The notes under the pieces: model-generated
Databases searched by the model: none
What the model was told of the DNA's origin: nothing
Seen by the model: the letters and a program-made list of their open reading frames with translations, nothing else
Made by a program: the position numbers and the translations under genes
Origin: Argentina anserina
Taxonomy: Eukaryota; Streptophyta; Magnoliopsida; Rosales; Rosaceae
DNA length: 64,000 nt
Reading direction: 5' to 3'
Assembly: GCF_933775445.1 (NCBI RefSeq)
Contig: NC_065873.1
Span: forward strand, 17,732,001-17,796,000
Shown: in pieces, positions 52,001-64,000 of the stretch
How positions within the stretch are numbered: position 1 is the first letter of the stretch
Layout: each line of letters opens with the position of its first letter

Positions 52001-55000
52001 ATTTGTCTATATTTTTTTATCCGACTATATTTTGCCACTAACCCGATGTATGCTTCTTCAGGGCATACTCATGTAGCAGAGGCACTTAAAATACCTGTTC
52101 ATATATTTTTTACAATGCCTTGGACGTAAGTCTTGTCTGGGTAATGTTATCTGTCTGAAATGTATCTTTCTTGCACTTTCTTAATGGTGTGTCTGGTTTT
52201 TACTGTTTTGAATACGTTCTTTTCCCACCAGGTCAACAAGTGAATTTCCACATCCGTTGTCCCGTGTCAAGCAACAGACTGGATATAGAGTGAGTTCTCT
52301 GAATTTTAAGGCATAAATGCCGATTTGCACCCCAAATTTGGCTGAAATTGTCAATTTGCACCCCGAACTTGCATTTGAGTCAATTTACCTCCTAAACTTG
52401 GTAAAAATTGCCGATTTACACCCCGAACTTGTATTTGAGTCAATTTACCTCCTAAACTTGGTAAAAATTGCCGATTTGCACCCATCCGTTAAATTTAACT
52501 GTTTCTATCCAATTTTGTGTTACATGTCATGCACATGAGGGGTAATGTTGTCATTTTCTATTTATATTTTTCTTAAAAACAAATAAAAATATTCTTTCAA
52601 ATGAGGATTATTTTGTTAATCAAATTATTTATTTACATCTTTTTTCTACCTACTTACCCTACTTTGAATTATATATTCAATATACTCACTCATTCAAATA
52701 TAGTGTGTTGTGTATAAATATATTTTTATATGTACACATTGTTGGAGGATGAACAAAACGAGAATAATAACGACGTAATAGAACATAGCGTAACCGTTTA
52801 TTGATTGATAATGAGGCTAATATATATGCATTACATAATCACAATCTCGTAGGATTCAGAGTCCTAATCTATTACAGAGATGCGAATCTATCTCTAACAG
52901 GAAACCTAATAAGGCTAAAACACACACAATGATAGAATAATAATTCTCTCGAAACATACATTTATTTTTAATTTTCAATGTATTTATTTATTTATATTTT
53001 TTTATAATATCTTTTAACATACCATATCACATAAAATAATAAATATATAAATCATTAACATGTTTCGCAAAAACAAACATTGTAGCAAGTGTTCCTCTTA
53101 AGTAATTTTATTAATTTATTTCATTATTTAATATGAATAAATATAAATAGAAAATGACAACATTACCCCTCATGTGCATGACATGTGACGCAAAATTGGA
53201 TAGAAACAGTTAAATTTAACGGATGGGGTGCAAATCGGCAATTTTTACCAAGTTTAGGAGGTAAATTGACTCAAATACAAGTTCGGGGTGTAAATCGGCA
53301 ATTTTTACCAAGTTTAGGAGGTAAATTGACTCAAATGCAAGTTCGGGGTGCAAATTGACAATTTCAGCCAAGTTTAGGGTGCAAATCGGTATTTATGCCG
53401 AATTTTAACCTTTCCTAATTTCTGCTGTCTTGAAAATTTTATTAATTTTACAGTTTTTTTTGTAACTTTTTGGTCTATGCAAATTTTCAGCTATCGTATC
53501 AAATTGTTGACTCCTTAATATGGCTTGGAATACGGGACATGATAAATGATGTTCGGAAGAAAAGATTGAAATTACGACCCGTCACATATTTAAGTGGTTC
53601 ACAAGGCTCTGAGTCTGATGTTCCCCATGGATACATATGGAGTCCCCACCTTGTTCCTAAACCAAAAGGTACTTCACAATGTTCTACCCTGTTTTAATCT
53701 TGTTGAGTCCCTTGGGTGATGAGGCACAGCGTATCTGAAAAACTGGCTAGGTTTTAAAGAATTCTGCCCGAGGGGCGTCATTGGACCATGCTATCCAGGA
53801 TTGTCCACAACAGGACAACAGGATATATCCCTCGTTTAATTTAAAAGAAAAGGAAAAACAAATAATTTGTCAAAACTTAACTCGATATAGGTGTTTGTTC
53901 TCAAATGGATATATTTTCATTAGTAACTGATTAAAAGTGTTTCCTTTTAAGTTGATATTTACGGTTGATGTCCTCAAATACCATCTTAATGTTTCATAGT
54001 TGACAAAAGGAAAGACTGGGTTATGAAAACTTATTCCTTTGATTCATATATTTTTTTTATTATGAGCATTTTTCACTCAAGGAAGCATATGCTTAGCAAG
54101 TATGCCAGTGTCTGATGTATTTCCTACTTGATAACATTTGGTTTGTAGATTGGGGCCCTAAGGTTGATGTGGTGGGATTTTGCTTCCTTGATCTTGCATC
54201 AAATTATGAACCTCCAGAGCCACTAGTGAAATGGCTTGAAGCTGGTGACAAGCCTATATACATTGGATTTGGTAGCCTTGTAAGTTCCTTATTTTTTCTT
54301 ATTGTATTTATGAGAGAGTGGACTTGCTTAAAAAAAAAAAACTATATTCCTAACTTTAATTAATTGGACTGTATAGTCAAACAATGAACTTGTTTTCACC
54401 AAGTTTTTTGAGAAATGCTTTCTGGAAATCAACCTGCAAACAACTTGTTCCATCAACACTCACAGACCGTATATTCCTTTACCTGTTGTTTAGTGTTCCC
54501 TTCACTTTCTCGACCATATCATCCTGGCTCTAACTGGAATAGTGCAAACCACACCAAAAAAAAAACATTAATTTTTTCATCTTTTTAAATCTGTTGCAGC
54601 CCCCATATCATTCGGTTGAATAATCAAAGTTTGATAATCTACATCTTTTTTCCATTTTCTTTAATCTTCGGTTTCTCCCTTAGCTTTGGTCTTTACCAAT
54701 CCTCATAGTCACCTTTTATGGTTTCAGACTCCTCAAATTGCTGTATTACCGAGTTGTATTTTGGTATCAAAGTTTTGGTTTTAATTTTCTGCTAATCTGC
54801 TCTTTCTTTTCAGCCTGTTCAAGAGCCAGAGAAAATGACCCAAATAATTGTTGAAGCATTAGAAAAGACAGGACAGAGAGGCATCATCAACAAGGGCTGG
54901 GGTGGCCTTGGAAATTGTAAGTTCTTTCGTTTTTCCCTTTCCCTAGCCTAAATATCCTTTGGAATGTACTGATTGACATCACTTTATTTTTCTCTTCTAA

Positions 55001-56478
55001 GTGGCTGAACCAAAGGAATCCATATACTTGTTGGACAACTGCCCTCATGATTGGCTGTTTCTACAGTGCAAGGCAGTGGTGAGGCTAGCTTTCCCTTTTT
55101 CTTTTGTTATCTAACCTTTCTATTGTTTGTAACCTTAGTCGATGATAAATGTATTTAGATCTTAATTACCTGGTGGTTCACTTCTGTTTTGATTGATAGT
55201 TAGATTGTTCTGATGATATATCCGTTATTTTGGGAATATATCATCGATTCCATTAGTCTTCGTTAATGGCAATAAGGCTTATCAGTCTTTTGGAATATTT
55301 CATTGATTACATTAGTCTTCATTAATGGCAATAAGGAGCAGGGGAGCATATTGAAGATTATTAGGAATTGATTCCAACTTTATAACAGCTAAGTTGAAAT
55401 CGTATGATTACTAGTACTTGAAATAAATAGGAAAGTATCTTGTTAAACACATTCTATGAAGACCTTCCTATGATTTATTGAAGATTTGTATTACTAGATA
55501 CATGTATGTGAAATTTTTCGACTAATCGATAGGTGGATGTGAAATGGTTATAATAGCAGTCTTGCCCACATTAAATTCATGACATTCAACTCTTTAGTTC
55601 ACATAATATTAAAATGGATATTGGACAGTTATAGTTTTTTGCTTCGCTTCAGGTGCATCATGGAGGTGCTGGAACGACGGCTGCTGGTCTCAAAGCTGCA
55701 GTAACTGTCTTACATCCCTGTTTTACATGCATAGTAGTTCGAGTTTTGATTTAGTTTATGCCTGTACTCACATTATTTGAAATTTCAGTGTCCAACAACT
55801 ATTGTTCCTTTCTTTGGAGACCAACCTTTCTGGGGAGAACGAGTGCATGCCAGAAGAGTAGGCCCTGCACCTATTGCAGTTGATGAGTTCTCACTTCCCA
55901 AGTTAGTTGGTGCAATAAATTACATGCTTGATCCCAAGGTAATCTGAATTTTTGAGAAACCTGATTTTGTTTGTTAACGAAGCGCATGCCTTATGAGGAA
56001 GGGAACTCACCACTCTGATGAATTTGGTGATGGAAGTTATAGAAAAGAAAAATAGGGACTGGAAGAGAGAGTGGGTGACTGAAAGTAGTGGATACTTACC
56101 ATGTAGCCTGCAGATGAGTTTTTTATGCACAAAAAAAAAAGTGTCAGAATAAAGCCATGCACTAATTTTTAGATTGATGTTTAACGCACACAAGAGTTTG
56201 TCAGCATAAAGCCATAAACTACTTTGTAGGTTGATGTTCTCGCTCTTCCACTCTGCTTAATAGGAAGTCTCCCTTTATCATGAAATGAACTTACCCAAGA
56301 ATTATTCCAGGTGAAGGAGCGCGCTATTGAACTTGCTAAGGATATGGAGAATGAGGATGGTGTGACAGGTGCAGTCATGGCCTTCTTTAAGCATCTTCCT
56401 CGGCCAAAGCCTGAGTCTGAGCCAGAAACAGTGTCATCGGGTCTTTTCTCTATAAGTAGATGTTTTGGTTGTTCCTGA
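49032..56478 (+). CDS. UGT80A2: Sterol 3-beta-glucosyltransferase (UGT80A type)
   Basis: Transfers glucose from UDP-glucose to the 3-beta hydroxyl of membrane sterols. Fourteen exons: 49,032-49,188; 49,433-49,629; 50,658-50,897; 51,105-51,216; 51,577-51,747; 52,062-52,125; 52,232-52,289; 53,491-53,668; 54,149-54,279; 54,814-54,916; 55,002-55,078; 55,653-55,700; 55,789-55,938; 56,311-56,478. All are GT-AG and in phase, total 617 residues, near the family's ~630. Visible features are a serine-rich N-terminus, the GT28-like IVGTRGDVQPFIAIGKRL entry (about 180-197), HVAEALKIP, FGSL, and the nucleotide-sugar region HHGGAGTTAAGLKAACP (498-514) followed by FFGDQPFWGERV. The start is MAELPPNN; the frame is open to 48,687, but that stretch is leader-like. 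Intron 7 holds a MULE. UGT80A2 is the closest named type from memory; the paralog is not proven. Confidence 0.93.
52310..53399. mobile_element. MULE-type foldback element, intact, with 9-bp target duplication (copy 2)
   Basis: 1,090-bp element in intron 7 of the sterol glucosyltransferase gene. The ends are inverted repeats: GGCATAAATGCCGATTTGCA on the left and, at the right, the complement of GGCATAAATACCGATTTGCA. The element is flanked by identical 9-bp words GAATTTTAA (52,301-52,309 and 53,400-53,408); a 9-bp duplication is the Mutator-like hallmark. The inverted arms extend about 250 bp and contain tandem subunits. There is no transposase, so it is non-autonomous. A solo LTR sits in the middle. 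Confidence 0.88.
52740..52956 (-). mobile_element. Solo LTR (217 bp) inside MULE copy 2
   Basis: Same length and same position within the MULE as the LTR at 7,279-7,495, running TGTTGGAGG to CTCGAAACA. The left flank is CACAT (52,735-52,739); the right flank is TACAT (52,957-52,961), one mismatch from the original duplication. The shared insertion point shows both MULE copies descend from one that already carried the LTR. Confidence 0.75.
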
Positions 56479-57910
56479 GTCATAGTCGTTCTGTTCTTTT
56501 AGTTTGTCTCCCACAGTAGCGTGAAAAGAATTCCTTGTTGGTGCCTTGAAAGAAAGGAGAGTTTTGTTGTTGTTAGTTCGTTGATTAATAGTCTTGTTCA
56601 TAGTCTCATTCCAACTGTAAATATGTAATTATTTACCTTCATATTTGTTCACATTTAACATTCATTCAGAGAAAGCCATGATTTGTGTTGCAACCTTCCC
56701 CCAACTATCAGATTATCCATTCTTAAAGCTGATTCAGTATAGTGATCATGAAATAGACAGTACATTTTTGTGAATGGATTCAGGAAACCTTACATCCTCT
56801 GGAAAATTATGCATTCACTTCTTACTCGACGTCTCTTGTCTAACTATAGAATGTGGCTGGTCGATGATGTTATCTGTGCTGTCTTGTAAGCTCAATTATT
56901 GTTCCTTTTCTGTTAACAGACTCACAGTTTTGTTCCTCCACGGCTTCCAGTTTTCATTATCCAGCAGATGAGTACATAGAGAATGGCATGGATATCTGAC
57001 ACTGCCACAGCGGTTTCGAGCCGCTGAGCGAGCGCCACGTGGAAACTATAGAGAGAGGCAAGTTTTGGATTCTCCTACTGGGCAAGTGACACTGACGTGA
57101 AGGTTCAGTGCATGCAAAAAAAAAACAATTTAAAAGAAAATTGGTATAAAAAACTCTACAAGATGGCGGTGCAGCAATTGAGAAGATGAGACTAGTGGCC
57201 GTTATACCCATCCCCATTTATACAGAAGCACAGGATTAATGCACACATTGCATCAGAGATTGGAGCCATTTGCAAGTTTGCCATTTCTTTTTTGCATGCA
57301 GAAAAAAGATTATGCAATATATATTGGGGCAACCAAAGAGAAGCAGAGATCAGAGTGTGAGTCCAAGCTAGGCCAAGCTGTGGCTTTAGTCCTTAGCTTT
57401 TAAGTCACCCAATCCTTCCAGATTGGCCATTGCTATTGCAGAGATATCACATATCTAAAGCTTAGCTCTACTCTGACACTCTGACTTCCATTGATTCTCT
57501 TTCTTTCAAATTGATTACCCCTTTTCCTTGAATTAGGTCATTTTTCTCAAACTGTCAAACTATTTAATTACCGAGGAACAGTTGTGGCAGACCTGGTTAG
57601 ACCAAGAGTTTAATGGGTGATTAATAAAGTCATAGATAATTGATTTTGGGACCTAACTCTTCTGCAAAAGGAAGCTAAACTGCCGATGAAAACGCTTAAA
57701 TTTTTCTGATTAAAGCAGAGAGATAATAACTAGTTGGGAAGTGAATGCCATCCAATCCCATGAAGCTTTTTTCTTCAAGAGTGATTGGTGGGAACGAAGG
57801 GGATGATTTATTGGATTGGGAAGTGGAACCTCTCGCCCCTCCCCTCCCCCTCTCTCACTTATCTCTTCTGTTCCCAAGCCCATACACAGTGTACACTCCC
57901 TCTGTGTCAA
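56479..57910. other. Intergenic between glucosyltransferase and zinc-finger gene
   Basis: The first part is the glucosyltransferase 3' UTR. The remainder has no supported gene. A CACGTG G-box lies in GCGCCACGTGGAAAC near 57,035. CT-rich DNA at about 57,829-57,868 precedes the zinc-finger promoter. Confidence 0.45.
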
Positions 57911-57916
57911 GCACTC

Positions 57917-57925
57917 TATTTAATA
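57917..57925 (+). promoter_or_regulatory. TATA-like box of the zinc-finger gene
   Basis: CTATTTAATAATT lies about 30 bp before the likely transcription start near 57,950. A leader of about 180 nt then ends at a donor at 58,129-58,130 (TTGAAG then GTACCC). A 78-bp leader intron runs to the acceptor TTGCAG at 58,206, two bases before the start codon. The intron is inferred from its splice motifs. Confidence 0.45.
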
Positions 57926-58208
57926 ATTATACTGATCAGAAGACTCTATTCACATTTTCCAACTAGTTCTTCAGAACTTGGCTTCTGAGTTCTGAACTTT
58001 CATCTCTGATCACTTGAAAAGCCAAAGCTCCCAACACAGTGCTACAGTTCATCGTTTTGTTTCTTCTTTCATCTGTCACCGTTAGCTGTTCAAACTCACA
58101 CCACCTTTCTTTTCTACTCTTTTTGAAGGTACCCCTTTAAGTCTAATTTACTCTCTCAAATTACATAATCTATTTGGTTTTCTCATTTGGGATTTTGTTA
58201 TTGCAGAT

Positions 58209-58817
58209 ATGGGAGATGAAGAGAACGTTGTTGCAGCCCAAAATGGTGATGATCAAGCAAGCAACAAAGAAGATGCAGCATCAAGACTATTTCCTTGTTT
58301 ATTTTGTTCAAGGAAATTCTACAGCTCTCAAGCCTTGGGAGGCCACCAAAACGCTCACAAGAAAGAAAGAACTGCTGCTAGAAAAGCAAAACGCGCTTCT
58401 GATCACTATGCATCAGTCAATTATCCAATTTATCCATCTCATATATCACCACCACCAATGGTTTTTGCTCCAAATCATCACGTGGGCCTCTTGCACCCTT
58501 CAATGTTCATGACTGCTCATGCTTCCAACCTCAGATACTTCCCCAATCACCAATACTCGGACCGTTTCGGATCAAATGGTGCGCCAAAGTCTGAGAATTT
58601 TATGTACCATGGACGGAATACTTGTTTAAGCAATGTTAACAATGGGTACAATAGTCACTGTGAGGAAGACTGGCAGAGGAGCACAAGATGCAACGGTTTT
58701 GATGGAGGGTCTTCTCAACATTCATCAATGATAACCAACAATCACAGTAGTCTTGGGGGTAGTAGTGATCATAAGGGCCATGAAGAGCAAAAGCTTGATC
58801 TTTCTCTCCATTTGTAG
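58209..58817 (+). CDS. Single-C2H2 zinc-finger protein with EAR motif
   Basis: 202-residue plant transcription-factor-like protein with an uninterrupted coding region. One Q-type C2H2 finger lies at residues 30-50 (Cys30, Cys33, His46, His50) with the plant signature QALGGH at 41-46, followed by the basic stretch [12 protein letters not shown] that could serve for nuclear entry. The end is an EAR repression motif, LDLSLHL (196-202), known to recruit TOPLESS-type co-repressors. The middle is rich in His, Ser and Asn with no other domain. This architecture matches the ZFP1/3/4/7 and related single-finger group, involved in trichome, hormone or organ development; I cannot assign an ortholog. Likely a nuclear transcriptional repressor. 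Confidence 0.9.
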   Translation: MGDEENVVAAQNGDDQASNKEDAASRLFPCLFCSRKFYSSQALGGHQNAHKKERTAARKAKRASDHYASVNYPIYPSHISPPPMVFAPNHHVGLLHPSMFMTAHASNLRYFPNHQYSDRFGSNGAPKSENFMYHGRNTCLSNVNNGYNSHCEEDWQRSTRCNGFDGGSSQHSSMITNNHSSLGGSSDHKGHEEQKLDLSLHL

Positions 58818-59409
58818 GGAAGTTTTACAGGATTGGTGGCTTTTTTTTTTGTCTGAATAATAATCAAGCATCCAGAGCTTTAGTTAGTCATTTTCAGTTT
58901 TCTACCGCCTACTCGCCAAAGGGCCAATTTTCATTGGATTTTGGCTTTCGGCCATTATTAGATACATTTGCTTTACAAGAAGGAAAATATTTGTATCCAT
59001 ACCAGTATGGATGTATGTCCAAACTCTTCTTATTTCTATACTTTTGGTAGTGTTGATATAAAATTTTAACCGTTCAAAAGTTTTGTTAGTCAATAAAGAT
59101 CACTTCGTTAAAAATCAATGTAAACAAATATTGTTTGTTTAGCCAATTGTATCAAATAAACAGACGGTTGATTATGAGACTACTAACTTTCACAATTACC
59201 GTTCATTTGTTTGATGTAATCGATGTAGAAAACGATTTTGTTTCAAATCATATTTTACAAAAATGATCTTTATTGATCGATTAAACTTTTGAACAGTTAA
59301 TATTATGAAATCACACTACTAAAAGTATAAAAATAAAAGAGGGTATGGACGTGTGCATCCATATTAGTATGGACATAAATATTTTTTCCTTTTGGGGAGA
59401 ATGATCATT
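58818..59409. other. Intergenic downstream of the zinc-finger gene
   Basis: Contains the zinc-finger gene 3' UTR. Around 58,980-59,370 there is an imperfect inverted arrangement: CATACCAGTATGGATGTATG near 59,000 against ATCCATATTAGTATGGACAT near 59,358, and AAAATTTTAACCGTTC near 59,063 against a matching GAACAGTTAATATT near 59,292. This suggests a decayed foldback MITE of about 400 bp. No gene. Confidence 0.45.
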
Positions 59410-59800
59410 CACTACTAGGATTATGCTCCTAGACATCAGGTCATGACCGATGTTAATAAAAAAATTATATGTCACAGTGGGTGTTGTCTATGATCACCAT
59501 TTTATGACATCGTTTCCTGACTGATGTCTAGGTTATTTTAAGGCATCAGTTATGTTTCCAGTATCGACTTAAATGCATTACTCTAATAACTTTTTGATGT
59601 TTTCACCTGTTGTATAACCATCATAATTTTCTATTTCTAGGTTTATGAAGATACATCCAACAGCACAATTGGTCACATTAACATCGATATTTTTTCCATA
59701 AACGATATTCTAAGATGAAAATAGACATCGATTATTTATGATTCATTTCTTGTATATCAAATTTTCCATTTGTACTATATCATGTTCTTTTGTTTAAAAA
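59410..59800. mobile_element. Possible CACTA-type element fragment
   Basis: Begins CACTACTAGGA, like CACTA transposon ends. It is followed by repeated subterminal words of alternating orientation: GACATCAGG, ACCGATGTT, GACATCGTT, ACTGATGTCT, GGCATCAGT. Such clustered words are typical of CACTA elements. No matching right end was found and there is no coding region, so this is a left-end fragment at best. Confidence 0.4.
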
Positions 59801-59922
59801 ATAATCTACTTTACTAAATATTTCAAAAGCCAATGTTGTTATATATCTTGAAATCAGTTTTCAACTTATTCCATCCTATTGTTGTAGGACGCACTACTGC
59901 TTATAGAACAATCATGATGTGT

Positions 59923-59933
<11 letters not shown>

Positions 59934-59968
<35 letters not shown>
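59934..59968. repeat. (AT)n microsatellite
   Basis: About 17 AT dinucleotides. A second (AT)n run lies at about 60,249-60,282, on the other side of a GC-rich 240-bp block. Confidence 0.9.
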
Positions 59969-59972
<4 letters not shown>

Positions 59973-59981
59973 TATCAGGTG

Positions 59982-60226
59982 TGGACGTTTGCACGGTGTG
60001 GATGGTGTCGGCCATGACAGTCGGAATTTGCAAATTTCCCAACGACGGCGCAGATGGTGCTAGCCCAGAAATTTACAGATTTCGGCCACCGTGGGCAGGC
60101 GTTGGAGCTCCTACCGACACAGATAGGAGCGTCGGAAGGGAGGAGTGTGGCGGGCACCATCTGCGATGTCATTGTGCGTCGCCGGCTACCGAAATCACCA
60201 AATCAACACCGTGTGGACGTTCGCAC
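59982..60226. repeat. GC-rich block bounded by GTGTGGACGTTYGCAC direct repeats
   Basis: The 16-bp word GTGTGGACGTTTGCAC near 59,982 recurs as GTGTGGACGTTCGCAC near 60,211. The block between is unusually GC-rich for the region and lies between two (AT)n tracts. The open frame across it has no recognisable domain. Its nature is unknown. Confidence 0.55.
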
Positions 60227-60245
60227 TTGAAACAGATTGTATATG

Positions 60246-60284
<39 letters not shown>

Positions 60285-60449
60285 AGAATCCTCTTAAGTG
60301 TTCATGTACCATTACATGTATAAGTAATGTACGTACCTACTGTTATGTTCATATATATGTAAGAGGAAATAAATTTTCAAATATTAATTTTGTGAATTAT
60401 GAGCTTCCCATGAAAGTGACTACATCTAAAGTCTAAATTGTGTTTTACG

Positions 60450-61440
60450 GTGCTCGAGCCGCTGTCCTAGCTAGTCTCATGGCTTTGCCTCTGTAGTCAT
60501 TTTCTGCTGCATAACTCAAGCTAGCCTGCTAATACAGAACTGATAATCCGGATGTTCAAGAACTAATAATACATTTCGAGTTCGAGAAGAATCTTTTGCC
60601 ATTTGAGCAACACTTAAATGTACATAGGTCGATCATCACTCATCATCCTATATAAAAATGATCGAAAACTACAGAACTGAACTTTTTCCAGGGTGGAAAT
60701 TTGACGATCGAGTACCAAAAACCCTACTTGGCAAAGCAAGAAGTAACATGGGATGTGTTATATGTTGGTACAAATAAAGCCTGATATACACATAGATAGT
60801 TAATGATCTATCATCCTCATAAATGGATAACACAAAACCATGTCCATGTGGGTACGTCGTGATCGATCGATAATGTCCTCGGATATATAATTTCTCCAAC
60901 TATACACACTCATAACCGGAGGAGGGTCAAATTAAAAGGACATAGTACTCACTATACACACATCTGGTCCTCTCCCGGCCTTCTTAAATTCTTGGCCTCC
61001 AAAGAGGAGAGCCTACTCAAAATATGATAGTTGTCATTGTACATATATGGCCTTTTTTCATATACCATGTGGAATCATTCAGTAGTTCTGATATTCCAGT
61101 CATTGTTTAAGCTTGAGAACAACGAGAGCTGAGGCCTTGAGCTTGAGGGTGGTCAAGTACATAAACTTAAATTTGGATTGTTTGGCTAGGGAGTGTATTC
61201 AAGGCACCAAGGTGCTCTTGAACCAGCAACTTGCATTAACAGAGTAGACAAACATTGTTAGTGATAAAAGAAATTAAATGACAGTAAAGTGTAAACACTA
61301 TGAGGAACCCAGAGCCTCTCCATCTTCCATTCTTCCTGAATGCCGAAACTAACCTTAGAACAATCCCAGGTTGTCGAGATTTACATGCCCGTCACCAGAA
61401 GCGAGGTCGTCATCGCAAATGCAGTCGCTCCCCAAGTAGA
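60450..61440. other. Intergenic, no supported gene
   Basis: A mostly unremarkable stretch. A short frame beginning at 61,340 (MPKLTLEQSQVVEIYMPVTR) has protein-like composition but runs into the CT microsatellite and matches nothing I recognise. Confidence 0.4.
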
Positions 61441-61444
61441 CCCA

Positions 61445-62810
<1,366 letters not shown>

Positions 62811-62814
62811 ATTA

Positions 62815-64000
62815 TACTTTCGAAATATTATCGATCGACACCAGTAGATGTGATCGATATATATATATATATATATTTAGGGACCATTTAAAATTTTTGT
62901 CTGTTTTAAACATGGTTTGATCGTCCGTACCTACGGTCAACAAAAAAAGATGTGTTTTAACATAATAAAACCTCATTGACTGGGGTTTTTCCAAATGAGT
63001 TTCCTCGTTGCGACCGCGTACGATAGGTGACAAAAATTAGGTGATTTCAAATATGTAAACAGATTTCGGCATTCGCATTTTGGTAATGGATCATCTCTTA
63101 GGACATATTAGTGGTGTTTTTGGTTTACTGGAAATTTTGACAGTCAAACGAGATCCGAATTGGATGAAATTTTTATATGATCACTAAATATATATAAAAA
63201 TCACATCGGATGGTGTCGATCAATCTCGAGAAGTTTCTTTCATGTAGTCACTTCATAATGCAATAGTTTTATTATAAACCTAATATAAAGGTTATGATAC
63301 ATTAGTGGACACTTCGGTGATCGACAACTCCAGTTCGAAATATGGTCGATCGACACTAGCAAATGTTAGGGGTGGGCATAAAAAACGGAAATCCCGGTCC
63401 CGATCCCGTCCCGAAATTTATAGGGACGGGACGAAGGTCTAAAAACGTTCGTCCCGTCCCGATCCCGTCCCGTTTCATAATAGTGGGACGGGACGTGGGA
63501 CGAATAATTTCTATCCCGCTTCGTCCCGTCCCGTCCCACCTTTAATGAAAACTTAAAAATTCTTATATATTTGTATTAAAATGAAACTAATTTATGTTCT
63601 TAATAACTCCAAAATTATTTCAACTCAAATAATAATGCTAAATTATAATATTTTGAACATAATATGCATTTTTTTGGTTAAAATTTCATTATTAAATGTT
63701 ACTTTGTTAATGAAAAAGTAAAAATATAAGTTTTTATTTAACTTCATAGGAAGTTGGGATTTGTCCCGTCCCGTCCCGATCCCGTCCCGTCCCAACCGGG
63801 ATTAATCCCGAGTGGGATGCATTCTTAAAAACTATCGTCCCGTCCCGATTCAAAAGAGTGGGATGGGACGTAGGATGAGCCTCGTCCCGTCTCATCCCGT
63901 CCCGTGCCCACTCCTAGCAAATGTGATCGGTATATGTATTTAGGGAACCCGTAAAAATTTCGTCCGTTTTGGACATGGTTTGACCGTCTGTACCTACGGT
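62815..64000. repeat. Dispersed repeat containing GATCGACA and ACGGTC words
   Basis: A unit at 62,830-62,945 (CGATCGACACCAG, then AGGGACC, CATGGTTTGATCGTCCG, TACCTACGGTC) recurs at 63,330-64,000, where it is split by a hAT-type MITE, and runs off the window. A third copy at about 22,990-23,240 includes GGTTATGATACATTAGT and GTGATCGACAACTCCAG. The family is unassigned. Confidence 0.65.
63367..63916. mobile_element. hAT-type MITE with 8-bp target duplication
   Basis: A 550-bp element starting TAGGGGTGGGCA and ending with the complement of TAGGAGTGGGCA, so 12-bp inverted ends with one mismatch. Both sides carry the identical 8-bp word GCAAATGT (63,359-63,366 and 63,917-63,924), the hAT signature. 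Both subterminal regions are packed with GTCCCGTCCCG/CGGGACGGGAC words, about 120-150 bp each, with an AT-rich core between. No transposase. It inserted into the dispersed repeat described above. Confidence 0.9.

Noticed and set aside
52317..52538. Frame with repeated AEIVNLHPELAFESIYLLNL units, also seen on the minus strand near 7.9 kb
   Set aside because: It lies within the MULE terminal inverted repeat; the amino-acid repeats come from the tandem DNA subunits and do not represent a gene.

Overview
The window is nuclear DNA of a flowering plant, most likely a eudicot. The genes contain many GT-AG introns in an AT-rich background, the families are plant-specific (F-box/kelch, DUF1644, PB1-Raf-like kinase, peroxisomal thiolase with a PTS2 signal, UGT80 sterol glucosyltransferase, QALGGH zinc finger), and plant transposable elements (solo LTRs, MULE, hAT and palindromic MITEs, LINE remnants) fill the gaps. 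A Rosaceae-like genome would fit, but I cannot prove the species from sequence alone. There is no sign of bacterial operons, CRISPR arrays, rRNA or tRNA genes.

Layout. 1-3.0 kb is repeat-rich intergenic DNA with a 166-bp tandem duplication. A single-exon F-box/kelch gene (minus) lies at 3.04-4.20 kb. 4.2-9.2 kb holds a MULE-type foldback element (6.85-7.91 kb) that contains a solo copia-type LTR, followed by a palindromic MITE (8.00-8.41 kb). A five-exon minus-strand gene of unknown function lies at 10.95-12.33 kb, with a decayed partial copy at 9.17-9.36 kb. A DUF1644 gene (minus) has its CDS at 14.53-15.69 kb and a spliced leader reaching about 17.4 kb. 17.6-29.4 kb is gene-poor and contains a 1.53-kb solo LTR with a 5-bp target duplication. 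A 13-exon peroxisomal 3-ketoacyl-CoA thiolase gene (minus) spans 29.48-34.03 kb and carries a LINE remnant in its largest intron. A PB1-domain Raf-like kinase locus (minus, 35.14-41.2 kb) keeps its exon-intron structure but has several frameshifts and a stop, so it reads as a non-processed pseudogene. 41.3-48.6 kb is a nest of LTRs and minisatellites. A 14-exon sterol 3-beta-glucosyltransferase gene (plus, 49.03-56.48 kb) follows, with a second copy of the MULE in intron 7. A single-C2H2 zinc-finger gene with a C-terminal EAR motif lies at 58.2-58.8 kb. 59-64 kb is intergenic, with microsatellites, a CACTA-like fragment and a hAT-type MITE with a perfect 8-bp target duplication.

The genes do not form a pathway. 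They are independent loci: ubiquitin-ligase substrate recognition (F-box), peroxisomal beta-oxidation (thiolase), membrane sterol glucosylation (UGT80) and transcriptional repression (zinc finger). The clearest results are boundary-level: element ends and target duplications that can be read directly, nested insertions that date one another, and the decayed kinase. I found no convincing previously undescribed molecular system.
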